DNA of 64,000 nucleotides from Fundidesulfovibrio putealis DSM 16056 (GCF_000429325.1 NZ_AUBQ01000005.1:186001-250000), one strand, 5' to 3'. Shown: positions 24,185-32,984, counted from the stretch's first letter. Numbers and translations are program-made. Notes: generated from the sequence alone by a model not told the origin.

Positions 24185-25660
24185 ATGGACTCCTGCGTTC
24201 ACCAGAGGCCCCCTGTCGCGCCCCGGCTTGCCGGAGCGCTCCTGCTTGCCGCCGGATTCGGGTTGGCATGGCTGGCCTGCGCGGCGCTGCCGCAGCTGCA
24301 CTACGCCGAGAGCTACCCGCTGTTTCGCCGCCAGCAGCTCCCGGCCTCCGCCTATTTCGACCCGGCCCGCGCGGCCGAGCCAAGGCACGCCTTCGTGGGG
24401 GCCAGCTACATCATAAACGCCTGGGTGGACAACGACCTGGACGCCAAGGGCTGGCCCGCCCTGGAGGACCCTTCAAGTTCCTACGCTGCCACGGCCCGGC
24501 TGGCCGCGCAGCGCGAGTTCGACGCGCCCGGCCAGGGCTTCTACGACATGGGCCGCCTGGGAGCCGGGTTCCTGGAGCACCTCTGGTACGTGAACCAGGC
24601 GCTCAAGGCCCCGAACCTGAAGACGGTCGTATACGCCACGGGCCACACCAACCTGACCCATTTCACCGAGACCCCCTGGACCGACGTGGAGCGCTCCTGC
24701 CTGGAGACGGCCTACATCCTGGAGCAGTGGAAGCTGCGCTATCCGGCGGCTGGCCCGGCCATCGACGAGTACGCGGCGCTGCTTAAAGCCTCCCCGGCCT
24801 ACGCCAGGGCGCTTGAGCGCTTCGGAGCGGACTGGCGCTCCCGCCTGGACGTGAGGGAGGTGTTCCTGACGGACACGCCCCGTCAGGCCCTGGCCAACGC
24901 GGTGCAGAGCGGCAGCCACTATCGCTCTGCGGCGGGCGTCCGGGGCAATCCGCACCTGGCCGTGAACAAACCGGCCGAGCTTCGCGACGCGCTTATCTGG
25001 AACACATCGCTTCTGGCGCGCTACGGCGAAGAGTCGCGCCAGCGCCGCACCCTGTCGCTCCTGGACCAGAACGCGGCAGTCCTGGGCGACCTCCGCCTGG
25101 ACGCGCCCGTGCTACTGAACCCCTCCCGCAACCCCTTCGACGGCCCGGAGGCCGCAGCCAACCGCGCCTGGACCCGCATGGTGGGCGAAGTGCTGCGCGA
25201 GGCCGGGGTCAGGCTGGTGTGGTTCTTCCCTCCCGAGGTGAGCATCACCCCGCAGGACTACCAGCGCCACTACCGGCCCGGCTTCGTGGACGCCGTGCGG
25301 GACATCCTCTTGCCCATGGGGCACGTGGTCAGCGACCACGTACTGGACCATGGGCTCAACCAGCGCGAATTCATCATGGAGTCGGACTCGCCCCCGCATC
25401 AGACCGGATACAAGCCGGGCTCCGTGGGCAAGCTCAAGGCCGTGCGGCTGCTGCTGGCGGACATGACCCGCGCCGGGGCCTTTCCCGGCAGGCTGGCCCC
25501 CGGTCCGGAGACGCTCTCGGGGAGCCCTGGGGCGCTTGGGTCCTGCTGGCCGGGCGAGGCGCGCCTGCCTGTGATCCCTTTCTGCGTGCGGGACTTCTCC
25601 CTGCGCGGCTCAGGCGGCTGCCTGCCCTGGCCGAAACCCGTAACGGGAGACGTGCGATGA
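24185..25660 (+). CDS. DltD-like SGNH-type envelope acyl-transfer protein
   Basis: 491 residues from the ATG at 24185. One N-terminal membrane anchor (about 15-37) precedes a large extracytoplasmic domain. HAFVGASYIINAW carries a G-x-S nucleophile like that of DltD/AlgX-type SGNH proteins, and a late D-S-P-P-H-Q-T-G-Y-K supplies an Asp-x-x-His pair. It is the first gene of an operon with a DltX-like peptide, carrier protein, adenylating enzyme and MBOAT, so it probably completes acyl transfer to a surface polymer. Sequence similarity to classical DltD is limited; context carries much of the call. Confidence 0.65.
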   Translation: MDSCVHQRPPVAPRLAGALLLAAGFGLAWLACAALPQLHYAESYPLFRRQQLPASAYFDPARAAEPRHAFVGASYIINAWVDNDLDAKGWPALEDPSSSYAATARLAAQREFDAPGQGFYDMGRLGAGFLEHLWYVNQALKAPNLKTVVYATGHTNLTHFTETPWTDVERSCLETAYILEQWKLRYPAAGPAIDEYAALLKASPAYARALERFGADWRSRLDVREVFLTDTPRQALANAVQSGSHYRSAAGVRGNPHLAVNKPAELRDALIWNTSLLARYGEESRQRRTLSLLDQNAAVLGDLRLDAPVLLNPSRNPFDGPEAAANRAWTRMVGEVLREAGVRLVWFFPPEVSITPQDYQRHYRPGFVDAVRDILLPMGHVVSDHVLDHGLNQREFIMESDSPPHQTGYKPGSVGKLKAVRLLLADMTRAGAFPGRLAPGPETLSGSPGALGSCWPGEARLPVIPFCVRDFSLRGSGGCLPWPKPVTGDVR

Positions 25661-25785
25661 AACTGTCCGACGCTGCGCTGTCGCTGCTGGCGGGGGCGCT
25701 GGTGTTCTGCGCGCTCTCGCTGCTCATAAATCCTGAGGTCACCGGGGTGCGCATCGCCTGGGGGACCTTCTACGGAGCATTCTAG
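25657..25785 (+). CDS. DltX-like 42-residue membrane peptide
   Basis: MKLSDAALSLLAGALVFCAL... ends in ...AWGTFYGAF. The ATG overlaps the upstream stop (ATGA), with GGGAG 7 bases before. One membrane helix (about 5-24) is followed by a short external C-terminus with Y39 and F42, a Y-x-x-F ending. Gram-positive DltX is likewise a tiny single-pass peptide with a conserved C-terminal aromatic motif holding a functional tyrosine. The operon position between DltD-like and carrier-protein genes supports the match; the role here is inferred. Confidence 0.6.
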   Translation: MKLSDAALSLLAGALVFCALSLLINPEVTGVRIAWGTFYGAF

Positions 25786-25787
25786 CC

Positions 25788-26030
25788 ATGTCGCAAAAAA
25801 ACATGGACGATTTGACGGCCTTCATCGGCCAGACGTTGCGGTCCGGGACGCTCGGTCCCGACGCGGGCATGGGCCGCACCAGGGGGTGGGACTCCCTGGC
25901 GCACGTGAACCTGATACTGGCCCTGGAGACCTGGGCCGGTGTTCCCGTGCCGCCCGAGCTCATGGGCGAGCTGACCACGGTCGAGGCGCTGGCTTCCTGG
26001 CTGCGCGCCCAGGGAGTGCTTGCCCAGTGA
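25788..26030 (+). CDS. Acyl/aminoacyl carrier protein (DltC-like)
   Basis: 80 residues. The four-helix carrier fold has the phosphopantetheine attachment serine S36 in RGWDSLAHVNLILALE. The following W-D-S-L and the acidic helix (PPELMGELTTVEALASWL) resemble DltC more than fatty-acid ACP. Its stop overlaps the adenylating enzyme start (GTGA), so the two partner proteins are made together. Confidence 0.85.
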   Translation: MSQKNMDDLTAFIGQTLRSGTLGPDAGMGRTRGWDSLAHVNLILALETWAGVPVPPELMGELTTVEALASWLRAQGVLAQ

Positions 26031-27646
26031 GCCTGCCTTCCGATCTTTCGCTTCTGCATGAGACGGTATGGCACTGGGCCGAGCGCACCCCCGAAGCGCC
26101 CGCCGTGGTGGGGTCGCGCGGGGCGCTCAGCTATTCGGCCCTGGCCCTTCAGGCCGGGCGCGTGGCACGCGTGCTTCAGGACCTGGGATTTTCGCGCGGG
26201 GCGAGGGCTGCGCTCCTCATGGACGGCTCCGTGGAGTGCTGTGTGGGCATGCTGGCCTGCCTGCGCGCGGGGGGCTGCTACCTGCCGCTTGGCGTAGGCA
26301 ACCCGCCAGCCCGTCTGGCTGCGGTCATCCGCGACGCCGAACCCGAGGCGGTGATGACCGTCAGCGCCCTGGTTCCGCTGCTGGTCCAGGCCTTGGAGCT
26401 GGCCGGGGTCTGCCCCAAGGCGGTGATCGTGCTGGACGGTCCGCCCGAACCGGGCGAAGGGGGCGCGCCCGCCCTGGCGTGCCGGATGCTCGTCCCGACG
26501 GATTTCGCCCATGCGCCAGCGCCCAGGCCGTGTCCGTCCATCGGGGCGGATCTGGCCTACATCCTGTACACCTCCGGCTCCACGGGGGTGCCCAAGGGCG
26601 TGATGGTGCGCCACGACAACGTGCGGGCCTATCTGGGCTGGATGGCGCGCCACTTCGGGATCAGTCCGGCCGACCGGTTCTCGGGCCACGCCAGCCCCAC
26701 CTTCGACATCTCCGTACACGACATCTTCGGGGCCTTTTTCAACGGCGCGTCGGTGCATCCGCTGGAAACTCCGGCCCAGAAGGCCTTTCCCGGCCCGTTC
26801 ATAGCCTCGCGCGGCATCACCTGCTGGAACTCGGTGCCTTCCGTGATCGCCATGATGGTGCGCTCCCGGCAGCTGACGCCGGGGGCCTTCCCCAGCCTGC
26901 GTCTGGCGGTGTTCGCGGGCGAGCCTCTCGCGCCCGGCCTGGCCAAGGCCTGGCTGGACGCCCTGCCGCACTGCGAGCTGTACAACAACTACGGCCCCAC
27001 CGAGACCACCATCGTGGTCACGGCCCACAAGGTGACGCAGGTGGACCTGGGCAAACCCGTGCCCATCGGCAGGCCGACCTCTCCCACCGAGTGCCTGATT
27101 CTGTCGCCGGGGAGCATGCTGCCCGCCGGGCCGGGGCTGCCGGGCAGGCTGTTCGTGCGGGGCGCGCAGGTGAGCGCCGGGTACTGGCGCAGGCCGGAGC
27201 TGACGCACAAGGCCTTCGTGCCGAACCCGCTTCAGCCCGACATCAACGACATTCTCTACGATACCGGCGATCTGGCCTTTCGCGACGAATCCGGCGTGAT
27301 CCATTACGTGGGCCGCGCGGACAATCAGGTGAAGATACGGGGACACCGGATCGAGCTTGGCGACGTGGAAGCCGCACTGGCAAGCTTGCCGGGCGTGGTG
27401 GAGGCGGCGGTGCTGGCGGTGGCGGGGCGGGACGAGGCGGAGCTGGCGGCCTGCGTCTCCGGGCCTGCCGCAGACGTGTCCGACGCGGAGAACGCCCTGC
27501 TGTTGGCGCTCTCCGAGGCGCTCCCGGCCTACATGCTGCCGCATCAGGTTTATTTCTTCGACGAACTCCCCAAGAACGGCAACGGCAAGACGGACAAAAA
27601 AGCCCTGGTTTTGCATGTCGAGGCGCTCATGCGGGAGCAGACATAA
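26027..27646 (+). CDS. Amino-acid/acyl adenylating enzyme (DltA-like, NRPS A-domain type)
   Basis: 539 residues from a GTG at 26027. ANL-superfamily motifs: ILYTSGSTGVPKGVMV (A3, near 179-194), LYNNYGPTE (A5, near 318-326), YDTGDLAF (A7, near 411), VGRADNQVKIRGHRIELGDV (A8) and NGNGKTDKKAL (A10 lysine near 522). It would activate an amino or carboxylic acid as adenylate and load it onto the carrier protein. The overall layout is that of D-alanine:carrier ligase DltA; the actual acid is not decided by the sequence. Confidence 0.85.
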   Translation: MSLPSDLSLLHETVWHWAERTPEAPAVVGSRGALSYSALALQAGRVARVLQDLGFSRGARAALLMDGSVECCVGMLACLRAGGCYLPLGVGNPPARLAAVIRDAEPEAVMTVSALVPLLVQALELAGVCPKAVIVLDGPPEPGEGGAPALACRMLVPTDFAHAPAPRPCPSIGADLAYILYTSGSTGVPKGVMVRHDNVRAYLGWMARHFGISPADRFSGHASPTFDISVHDIFGAFFNGASVHPLETPAQKAFPGPFIASRGITCWNSVPSVIAMMVRSRQLTPGAFPSLRLAVFAGEPLAPGLAKAWLDALPHCELYNNYGPTETTIVVTAHKVTQVDLGKPVPIGRPTSPTECLILSPGSMLPAGPGLPGRLFVRGAQVSAGYWRRPELTHKAFVPNPLQPDINDILYDTGDLAFRDESGVIHYVGRADNQVKIRGHRIELGDVEAALASLPGVVEAAVLAVAGRDEAELAACVSGPAADVSDAENALLLALSEALPAYMLPHQVYFFDELPKNGNGKTDKKALVLHVEALMREQT

Positions 27647-27659
27647 CGTCTGATACACT

Positions 27660-27735
27660 CCGGCAACCGGCGCGAAGCGGAAAGGGTGTCCAGAGGGCGA
27701 AGCCCTCTGGCCGCCGGAGGCCTTCTTCAACGGTG
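27660..27735. repeat. Intergenic GC-rich palindromic repeat (within the dlt-like operon)
   Basis: Between the adenylating enzyme and MBOAT genes: CCGGCGCGAAGCGG, then the palindrome CCAGAGGGC-GAAG-CCCTCTGG and CCGCCGGAGGCCTTC. It belongs to the family at 20.9 and 29.0 kb. It may tune expression of the last gene. Confidence 0.6.
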
Positions 27736-27787
27736 CCTCCCCGCTCCCCGAATATAACAACGCAACCAGAGACGCACTCTCCGCAGC

Positions 27788-28990
27788 ATGCTCAACTACT
27801 ATTCCGAACTCACCTTCTACGCGCTGATCATCCCGGCGCTCATCGCTTATCGCCTGATCTCCCCGCGCCTGTCGCCGGGGTGGCGCGCCGCCGCGCTCTC
27901 TCTCGTCTCTCTGCCGTTCCTGGCGCTCCTGTCCGGCGGGCGCACCTTCCTGCCGCTGCTCCTTGCCAGCGTGGCGCTCCTGTATGTCGGCGTCCGGCGC
28001 GTGCGGGCCGGGGGGCGCGTGTGGCCGTGGGGGGTGCTGTGGGTGGCGCTCCTGGTGCTGGCCAAGCACCCGGTGTACGTGTCCTGGCTGCCGCTTGTCG
28101 AAGAAGGCGGCGCGCGCATCTCCGGCTGGGGCTGGATGGGCTTCTCCTACTTCGTGTTCCGGGCCATCGACGCCCTGTTCCAGGCCCGCCGCAAGGACCT
28201 GGCCTTCGGCCTGCCCGAGACCGCCGCGCTGGGCCTGTACTTCGCGCCCTACGTGTCCGGCCCGGTCAACCGCGTGGCCACCCTGGCCAAGGACCTCTCC
28301 GCGCCGGACGCGCCGCTCGATTTCCAGCGGACGCGCGCCGCCATTATCCGCATGAGCCTTGGCGTCATCAAGATCCTGCTGCTCTCCAAGTGGGCCTATT
28401 TCTCAAGCGTGGCCGCGCCGGAATTCCTGGACGCGCGCCTGCCGGGGCTCTTCGGGCTGGCGCTTGGGGCCTGGGCCTACTACCTGTTCATCTATTTCGA
28501 CTTCTCCGGCTACACGGACGTGGCCGTGGGCCTGTCCGGGCTGTTCGGGGTGCGCCTGCCCGAGAACTTCAACAGGCCCTTTCTGGCCGCCAACATCCAG
28601 GAGTTCTGGAACCGCTGGCACATGAGCCTCTCCACCTGGTTTCGCGACTACCTGTTCTTCCCGTCGCTCAAGTCGCTGCGCATGCGGCTTCCGTGGCTCA
28701 ACCCCCAGGCCGCGCAGGCCGGGGCGCTGTTCGTCACGTTCCTCTCCATGGGAGCCTGGCACGGCGACGGCCTCAACTGGGTGGTGTACGGGCTGTTCCA
28801 CGGCTCATCCATGGCCCTGTGGTCGCTGAAACGCTGGCTGGAGGATTCCCACGCGCCGGAATTCTTCAGCGCTTTGCGTGAGAACGCGGCGTATGTCTGG
28901 CTCTGCCGCGCCTTCACCTTCAACTATATCAGCTTCGGGCTGCTGCTCATGCTGGACTTCAAGACCCTCGCGCTGCTTCTGGCGGGTTGA
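27788..28990 (+). CDS. MBOAT family membrane acyltransferase (DltB-like)
   Basis: 400 residues with about ten membrane helices. MBOAT signature: YFDFSGYTDVAVGLSGLFGV, LPENFNRPFLAANIQEFWNR, WHMSLSTWFRDYLFFP, and the histidine pair H325 (MGAWHGDGLNWVVYG) and H338 (GLFHG). As DltB it would move acyl groups from the carrier protein across the membrane to the DltX-like/DltD-like partners. It ends the operon, 140 bp after the adenylating enzyme. Confidence 0.88.
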   Translation: MLNYYSELTFYALIIPALIAYRLISPRLSPGWRAAALSLVSLPFLALLSGGRTFLPLLLASVALLYVGVRRVRAGGRVWPWGVLWVALLVLAKHPVYVSWLPLVEEGGARISGWGWMGFSYFVFRAIDALFQARRKDLAFGLPETAALGLYFAPYVSGPVNRVATLAKDLSAPDAPLDFQRTRAAIIRMSLGVIKILLLSKWAYFSSVAAPEFLDARLPGLFGLALGAWAYYLFIYFDFSGYTDVAVGLSGLFGVRLPENFNRPFLAANIQEFWNRWHMSLSTWFRDYLFFPSLKSLRMRLPWLNPQAAQAGALFVTFLSMGAWHGDGLNWVVYGLFHGSSMALWSLKRWLEDSHAPEFFSALRENAAYVWLCRAFTFNYISFGLLLMLDFKTLALLLAG

Positions 28991-28997
28991 TGCAGGA

Positions 28998-29116
28998 AGA
29001 GCTGGGCTCCGCCCAGACCGGCAGGGCGCTGCCCCTGCACCCCGGCGGGCTCCGCCCTGCACCCGCCAGGGGGAGAAGCCTCCCCCTGGACCCGGCTTTC
29101 CGCTTCGCGTCGTGTG
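28998..29116. repeat. Intergenic GC-rich palindromic repeat, long copy
   Basis: An ordered chain of small palindromes: GGGCTCCGCCC, GGCAGGGCGCTGCC, CACCCGCCAGGGGGAGAAGC with its CTCCCCCTGG partner, then GACCCGGCT and GCTTCGCGTCGTGTGC. It is almost the same as the copy at 32,847-32,946. Confidence 0.75.
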
Positions 29117-29123
29117 CGGTTAG

Positions 29124-29260
29124 CTTGTGCTAGTTATTGCACAAGTTGGTGCAGTTGCACTGCACACAAAAGTCCCTGTTGCTCTTTCTCGCTGGATGGT
29201 GCTTAGTATTACGAGGTTTTACCCGATGGCACGGCAAATGCTACCAATACGGTAGCATTT
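29124..29260 (+). promoter_or_regulatory. Palindrome-rich control region of the copper-tolerance genes
   Basis: Three dyads precede the Spy-like gene: CTTGTGC/GCACAAG (29124-29145), GTGCAGT/ACTGCAC (29149-29165), and a perfect 10-bp dyad AAATGCTACC/GGTAGCATTT (29236-29260). A possible promoter lies between them: TTGCTC (29179) and TAGTAT (29204) with a 19-bp spacer, the long spacing used by MerR/CueR-type activators. The regulator itself is not in the window. Confidence 0.45.
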
Positions 29261-29280
29261 AAACCCAAGGGAGCATCTCC

Positions 29281-29877
29281 ATGAGCAAGACATCTCGTAT
29301 TTTCCAGACCTTCGGCGGCATCACCCTGGCCTTCCTCGTAGGCGTCGCGGCCATCGCCGCCCAGGACAAGGCCACGAGCCATTCCGGCGGAGGCGACCAC
29401 CCGCAGGCCGCCAAGACCGATCCCGCTACGCCCGCCGCTCCGGGAGCCGCTCCCGCAGCAGCACCCGTGACCTACGCGCCGGGCCTGCCGGGCTGGATCA
29501 AGCACCTGCCCGCCGACAAGCAGGAAATCGCCCGCAAGATCTGGCTGACCGACGGGCGCGTCATCCACGCCAGCAAGGAAATGGTCACGGCCAAGCGCCA
29601 CGAACTGGACGCCCTCCTGACCCTGCCGACATCCGACGACAAGGCCATCGCTGCCCAGGTGAAGGAAATCGCCACCTGGGAAGAGAAGCTGCTCCAGGCC
29701 GAGATTTCGCTTCGCCGCAAGCTGGAGAAGGAAGGCATCCCCACCTGGGGCAACTTCGACCACGGCAAGCACAACATGATGATGGGCAAGGGTGGCATGG
29801 GCGGCATGATGGGCATGATGGGCGGCAAGGACAAGGACGGCGATGCCTCCAAGGCAGGCGGCCACTCTGGACATTAA
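29281..29877 (+). CDS. Periplasmic Spy/ZraP-like metal-binding protein
   Basis: 198 residues with a signal peptide (FGGITLAFLVGVAAIAAQ). The middle is an all-helical LTxxQ/Spy-type region (LPADKQEIARKIWLTDGRVI...VKEIATWEEKLLQAEISLRR). It is flanked by His-rich (HSGGGDH) and Met/Gly/His-rich segments (KHNMMMGKGGMGGMMGMMGG), typical copper-binding composition. The gene begins the copper set and probably buffers periplasmic copper or acts as a chaperone under metal stress. Confidence 0.7.
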   Translation: MSKTSRIFQTFGGITLAFLVGVAAIAAQDKATSHSGGGDHPQAAKTDPATPAAPGAAPAAAPVTYAPGLPGWIKHLPADKQEIARKIWLTDGRVIHASKEMVTAKRHELDALLTLPTSDDKAIAAQVKEIATWEEKLLQAEISLRRKLEKEGIPTWGNFDHGKHNMMMGKGGMGGMMGMMGGKDKDGDASKAGGHSGH

Positions 29878-29984
29878 GTCACAGGTATTGAATACCATGG
29901 AATGGCTCTCCTGGATGAGGTTCATGAGATATTTGAACGCATCCGGAGGGAGCCAACCGGGGCAGTGTCCCATGTCCCGCCGGG

Positions 29985-30066
29985 CTCCGACCGGACCCGG
30001 CGGGACTTCGTCCCGAACCCTGCCAGGGCTCTGCCCTGGACCCTCAACGGGCTTCGCGTAACGTGC
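29985..30066. repeat. Intergenic GC-rich palindromic repeat
   Basis: GACCCGGCGGGACTTCGTCC and CCAGGGCTCTGCCCTGG followed by ACCCTCAACGGGCTTCGCGT; a family copy between the Spy-like and multicopper oxidase genes. Confidence 0.6.
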
Positions 30067-30094
30067 AGGTACTGAGTGCTCAGCAGGAGGTCGC

Positions 30095-31489
30095 GTGACA
30101 GGCATCACCGGGATCATCAGGAAGTGGCTGGCGGGATTAAACGCGGACGGTGACCGGGCTTTGCCCGGACGCCGTCTGTTTCTGGCTTTGTCCGCGCTCG
30201 CTCCGCTTGGCGTGGCGGCCCCGGCCCTGGCCAAGCTGGATGGGCATGACGGGCATGCGGCGCAACCAGGGAAGGCTGGAGCGCCGGGAGGACATGGCGG
30301 ACACGGGGGACATGCCGGGACGCTGTATCCCTGGCGCGACCCCAAAATTGCAATCACGCCGCCCCCGCCGCTGACCGGCAAGGGCACCGGCGTGGTGCAG
30401 TCGCCGCACATCCCCTCGCTCGGCTACGAGATGGACGGGCAGGTCAAGGTCTTCCGCCTCACCGCCCAGCCCGTGGAGCGCCTGCTCCTGGACGGCCCGC
30501 CCGCACCCGGCTCCCTCTGGGACCGCTGGCACAAGGCCAAGGGGGCCATGCACGGCATGGACGTCCCCAAGAAGGTCAAGATCTGGGGCTTCAACGGCTC
30601 CGTGCCCGGCCCCACCATCGAGCTCATCCAGGGCGACCGGGTGCGCATCATCGTCAAAAACGAGTTGCCTGAACCCACCAGCGTCCACTGGCACGGCCTG
30701 GAAGTCCCCAACGACCAGGACGGCGTGGGCGGCCTCACCCAGCCGCCCATCAGGCCCGGCCAGACCTACACCTACGAATTCACGGTGCACCAGGTGGGCA
30801 CCTTCATGTACCACTCCTCCTTCAACGAGAAGAAGCAGGTGGGCATGGGGCTTGGCGGCTTCTTCATCGTCCACCCCTCGGACGGCTCGCGCCGCGTGGA
30901 TCGAGACATCGCCATCCTGCTGCAGGAGTGGCACTTCCTGCCCGGCAACGAATACGTGGACGTGACCTCCACAGACCCCAACTGGTTCACCATGAACGGC
31001 AAGGCCGCGCCCTCCACGGACGTGCTCACCGCCGCCGTGGGCGAGACCGTGCGCCTGCGCTTCGCCAACCTCTCCAACATGCACGCCCACCCCATCCACC
31101 TGCACGGCGTCACCTGGCGCGTCACCGGCACCGAGGGCGGCCCCATCCCGGAGTCCGCCCAGTGGCCCGGCAACACCGTGAACGTTTCCCCCGGCGCGGT
31201 GCGCGACGTGGAATTCACCTTCACCCATCCGGGCTACTGGCACATGCACTGCCACAAGCTGCACCACGTGGTGAACGCCCACGCGCCCGTCCCCATGGGG
31301 GTCATGCCCATGGGCGGCATGACCATGCTCTTCGACGTGCGCCCAGCCGGGGCGTCCGCGCCTCCTGCGCACGGCGGCGCGCACGCGCCTGCGGCCACCA
31401 AGCCTGACACATCACACGGCGGGCACGCCCCAGCCCCGCCGCAGCCGGATCACGGACAATCGGGCCACGGCCAGACAGGAGGACAATAG
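30095..31489 (+). CDS. Multicopper oxidase, Tat-exported (copper tolerance)
   Basis: 464 residues from a GTG at 30095 with CAGGAGG upstream. The leader contains PGRRLFLALSALAPLGVAAP, a twin-arginine-like signal. Three cupredoxin domains carry the copper ligands: HWHG (H198, H200), the YHSS segment, HPIHLHG, and the type-1/3 motif HMHCHKLHH (H383-M-H385-C386-H387). His/Gly-rich segments near both ends may recruit copper. It probably oxidises Cu(I) in the periplasm, like CueO/CopA/PcoA. Confidence 0.92.
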   Translation: MTGITGIIRKWLAGLNADGDRALPGRRLFLALSALAPLGVAAPALAKLDGHDGHAAQPGKAGAPGGHGGHGGHAGTLYPWRDPKIAITPPPPLTGKGTGVVQSPHIPSLGYEMDGQVKVFRLTAQPVERLLLDGPPAPGSLWDRWHKAKGAMHGMDVPKKVKIWGFNGSVPGPTIELIQGDRVRIIVKNELPEPTSVHWHGLEVPNDQDGVGGLTQPPIRPGQTYTYEFTVHQVGTFMYHSSFNEKKQVGMGLGGFFIVHPSDGSRRVDRDIAILLQEWHFLPGNEYVDVTSTDPNWFTMNGKAAPSTDVLTAAVGETVRLRFANLSNMHAHPIHLHGVTWRVTGTEGGPIPESAQWPGNTVNVSPGAVRDVEFTFTHPGYWHMHCHKLHHVVNAHAPVPMGVMPMGGMTMLFDVRPAGASAPPAHGGAHAPAATKPDTSHGGHAPAPPQPDHGQSGHGQTGGQ

Positions 31490-31490
31490 C

Positions 31491-32837
31491 ATGCGCCGCG
31501 CACCCATACTCCTCTGCCTCCTCCTGGTGACCGCCGGTTGCGCCAAAGTGCAGCCCGAGACCGACTTCGGCAAGGTGTCCGACATCGCCCAGGCCCGCCA
31601 CGACACCCGCCCCCTCTGGGTGCAGACGCCCGAGGACGAGGCTTTCGTGAATTCCGAGGTCCAGGCCATCCTGGCGCGCGGCGTCACCATGCAGGACGCC
31701 GTCCGCCTGACCCTCATCAACAACCCCGGCGTGCAGGCCCGCTTCGAAGAGATCGGCGTCGGCAAGGCCGAACTCGTCCAGGCCCGGCTGCCGCGAAACC
31801 CCTCCGTGGCCGCGCTGTTCGGCTTCCCGCTCTTCTCGGGCGGGCCGCTGGCCAGCCTCGCCGCCCAGGCCATGATCTCCGTCTCCGACCTCGCCGAGAT
31901 CAAGGACCGCACCGCCAAGGCCCAGGCCGAACTGGAACGTGAAGTGCTCACCGTGGGGCGCGACGCCATGATCGCCGCCCGCGACGCGAAACTCGCCTGG
32001 CTGGAGCTGGCCTACGCCAAGCGCAGCGTCTCCCTGGCCTCGGACGTGGCCGCCCAGGCGAAGAAACTCACCGACTCCTCCAAGCAATACCGCAGCTTCG
32101 GTCTGACCGACGAAGGCCGCATGGCCGCCCTGGAAGCCGCATCGGCCAAGGCTCTGCTGGAGGTGGCCGAGCTCAAGTCCCGCGCCGCCATCGCCAAGGC
32201 GCGGCTTGCTCGCCTGATGGGCGTCACTGCCCCCTTCGACATCACCGGCCCGGTGCCCGAAAAATCCCTGCCACTGCCGGACCCCGCCAAGGCCGCCGAA
32301 TACGCCGTGGCCAACAACCTGAACGTCCAGGCCGCCGCCTATCTCATCCAGGCCGCCCGGAGCGGCAAGGAGCTGGAAAAAGTCCGCTGGCTCAAGGATT
32401 TCGAAGTCGGCGCGGGCTACGATTACGACATCGAGGGCAACCGCACCCTCGGGCCGGGCGCGTCCCTCGAGCTGCCCATCTTCGACCAGAACCAGGCCCA
32501 GCGCGCCAAGGCAGTCTATCGCCTGCGCCAGGCCGAACGGCTCCATCAGGATGCCAGGGCCGAAGCTGTCGAAGAGGTCCAGCGCGCCCTGGAAGACGCG
32601 GGACTCGCCAAGCAGACCGCAGACGCCCTATCGACTGGCGTCATCCCGCCTGCCGAACGCGCCGCCGCCTGGGCTGGCAAGTACGCCCAGGCCATGCAGC
32701 TCTCGGAGCTGGACGCGCTGACGGCAAAACTGGAGCTGCTGCATGCGCGCCTCAAGTTTGATCAGGCGCTCATGCAGGAGCAGGCCGCGCTGGTGCGGCT
32801 GGAATATGCGCTGGGTGGGCCGCTGAAGGCGGAGTGA
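31491..32837 (+). CDS. TolC/CusC-type outer-membrane efflux lipoprotein
   Basis: 448 residues, starting directly after the oxidase stop. A lipoprotein signal ends LLVTAGC with the lipidated Cys at 17. Two outer-membrane-efflux repeats follow (VRLTLINNPGVQARFEEIGV and LEAASAKALLEVAELKSRAA ... ANNLNVQAAAYLIQAARSGK), with long coiled helices. No RND pump or adaptor genes follow, so it would work with pumps encoded elsewhere or serve the oxidase set alone. Confidence 0.85.
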   Translation: MRRAPILLCLLLVTAGCAKVQPETDFGKVSDIAQARHDTRPLWVQTPEDEAFVNSEVQAILARGVTMQDAVRLTLINNPGVQARFEEIGVGKAELVQARLPRNPSVAALFGFPLFSGGPLASLAAQAMISVSDLAEIKDRTAKAQAELEREVLTVGRDAMIAARDAKLAWLELAYAKRSVSLASDVAAQAKKLTDSSKQYRSFGLTDEGRMAALEAASAKALLEVAELKSRAAIAKARLARLMGVTAPFDITGPVPEKSLPLPDPAKAAEYAVANNLNVQAAAYLIQAARSGKELEKVRWLKDFEVGAGYDYDIEGNRTLGPGASLELPIFDQNQAQRAKAVYRLRQAERLHQDARAEAVEEVQRALEDAGLAKQTADALSTGVIPPAERAAAWAGKYAQAMQLSELDALTAKLELLHARLKFDQALMQEQAALVRLEYALGGPLKAE

Positions 32838-32846
32838 TGAAGAGAT

Positions 32847-32946
32847 AGAGCTTGGGCTCCGCCCAGACCCGGCAGGGCGCTGCCCTGCACCCGCCAGGGG
32901 GAGAAGCCTCCCCCTGGACCCGGCTATTGGCTTCGCGTCGTGTGCA
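32847..32946. repeat. Intergenic GC-rich palindromic repeat, long copy
   Basis: The same ordered chain as at 28,998-29,116 (GGGCTCCGCCC, GGCAGGGCGCTGCC, CCAGGGGGAG...CTCCCCCTGG, GCTTCGCGTCGTGTGC), placed after the efflux gene. The near identity of the two long copies points to recent dispersal or gene conversion. Confidence 0.75.
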
Positions 32947-32984
32947 GGCGGGAATAGTCGGAAAAGCGCCTTTGGAGGAGGGGT

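Noticed and set aside
25739-28069. 776-residue open frame on the minus strand opposite the dlt-like genes
   Set aside because: It lies wholly antisense to carrier protein, adenylating enzyme and MBOAT genes with clear motifs; its Gln/His/Arg/Gly-rich composition is a by-product of GC-rich codon structure.
26068-28881. 937-residue plus-strand open frame across the same operon
   Set aside because: Arg/Gly/Ala-rich out-of-frame shadow spanning two real genes and a repeat.
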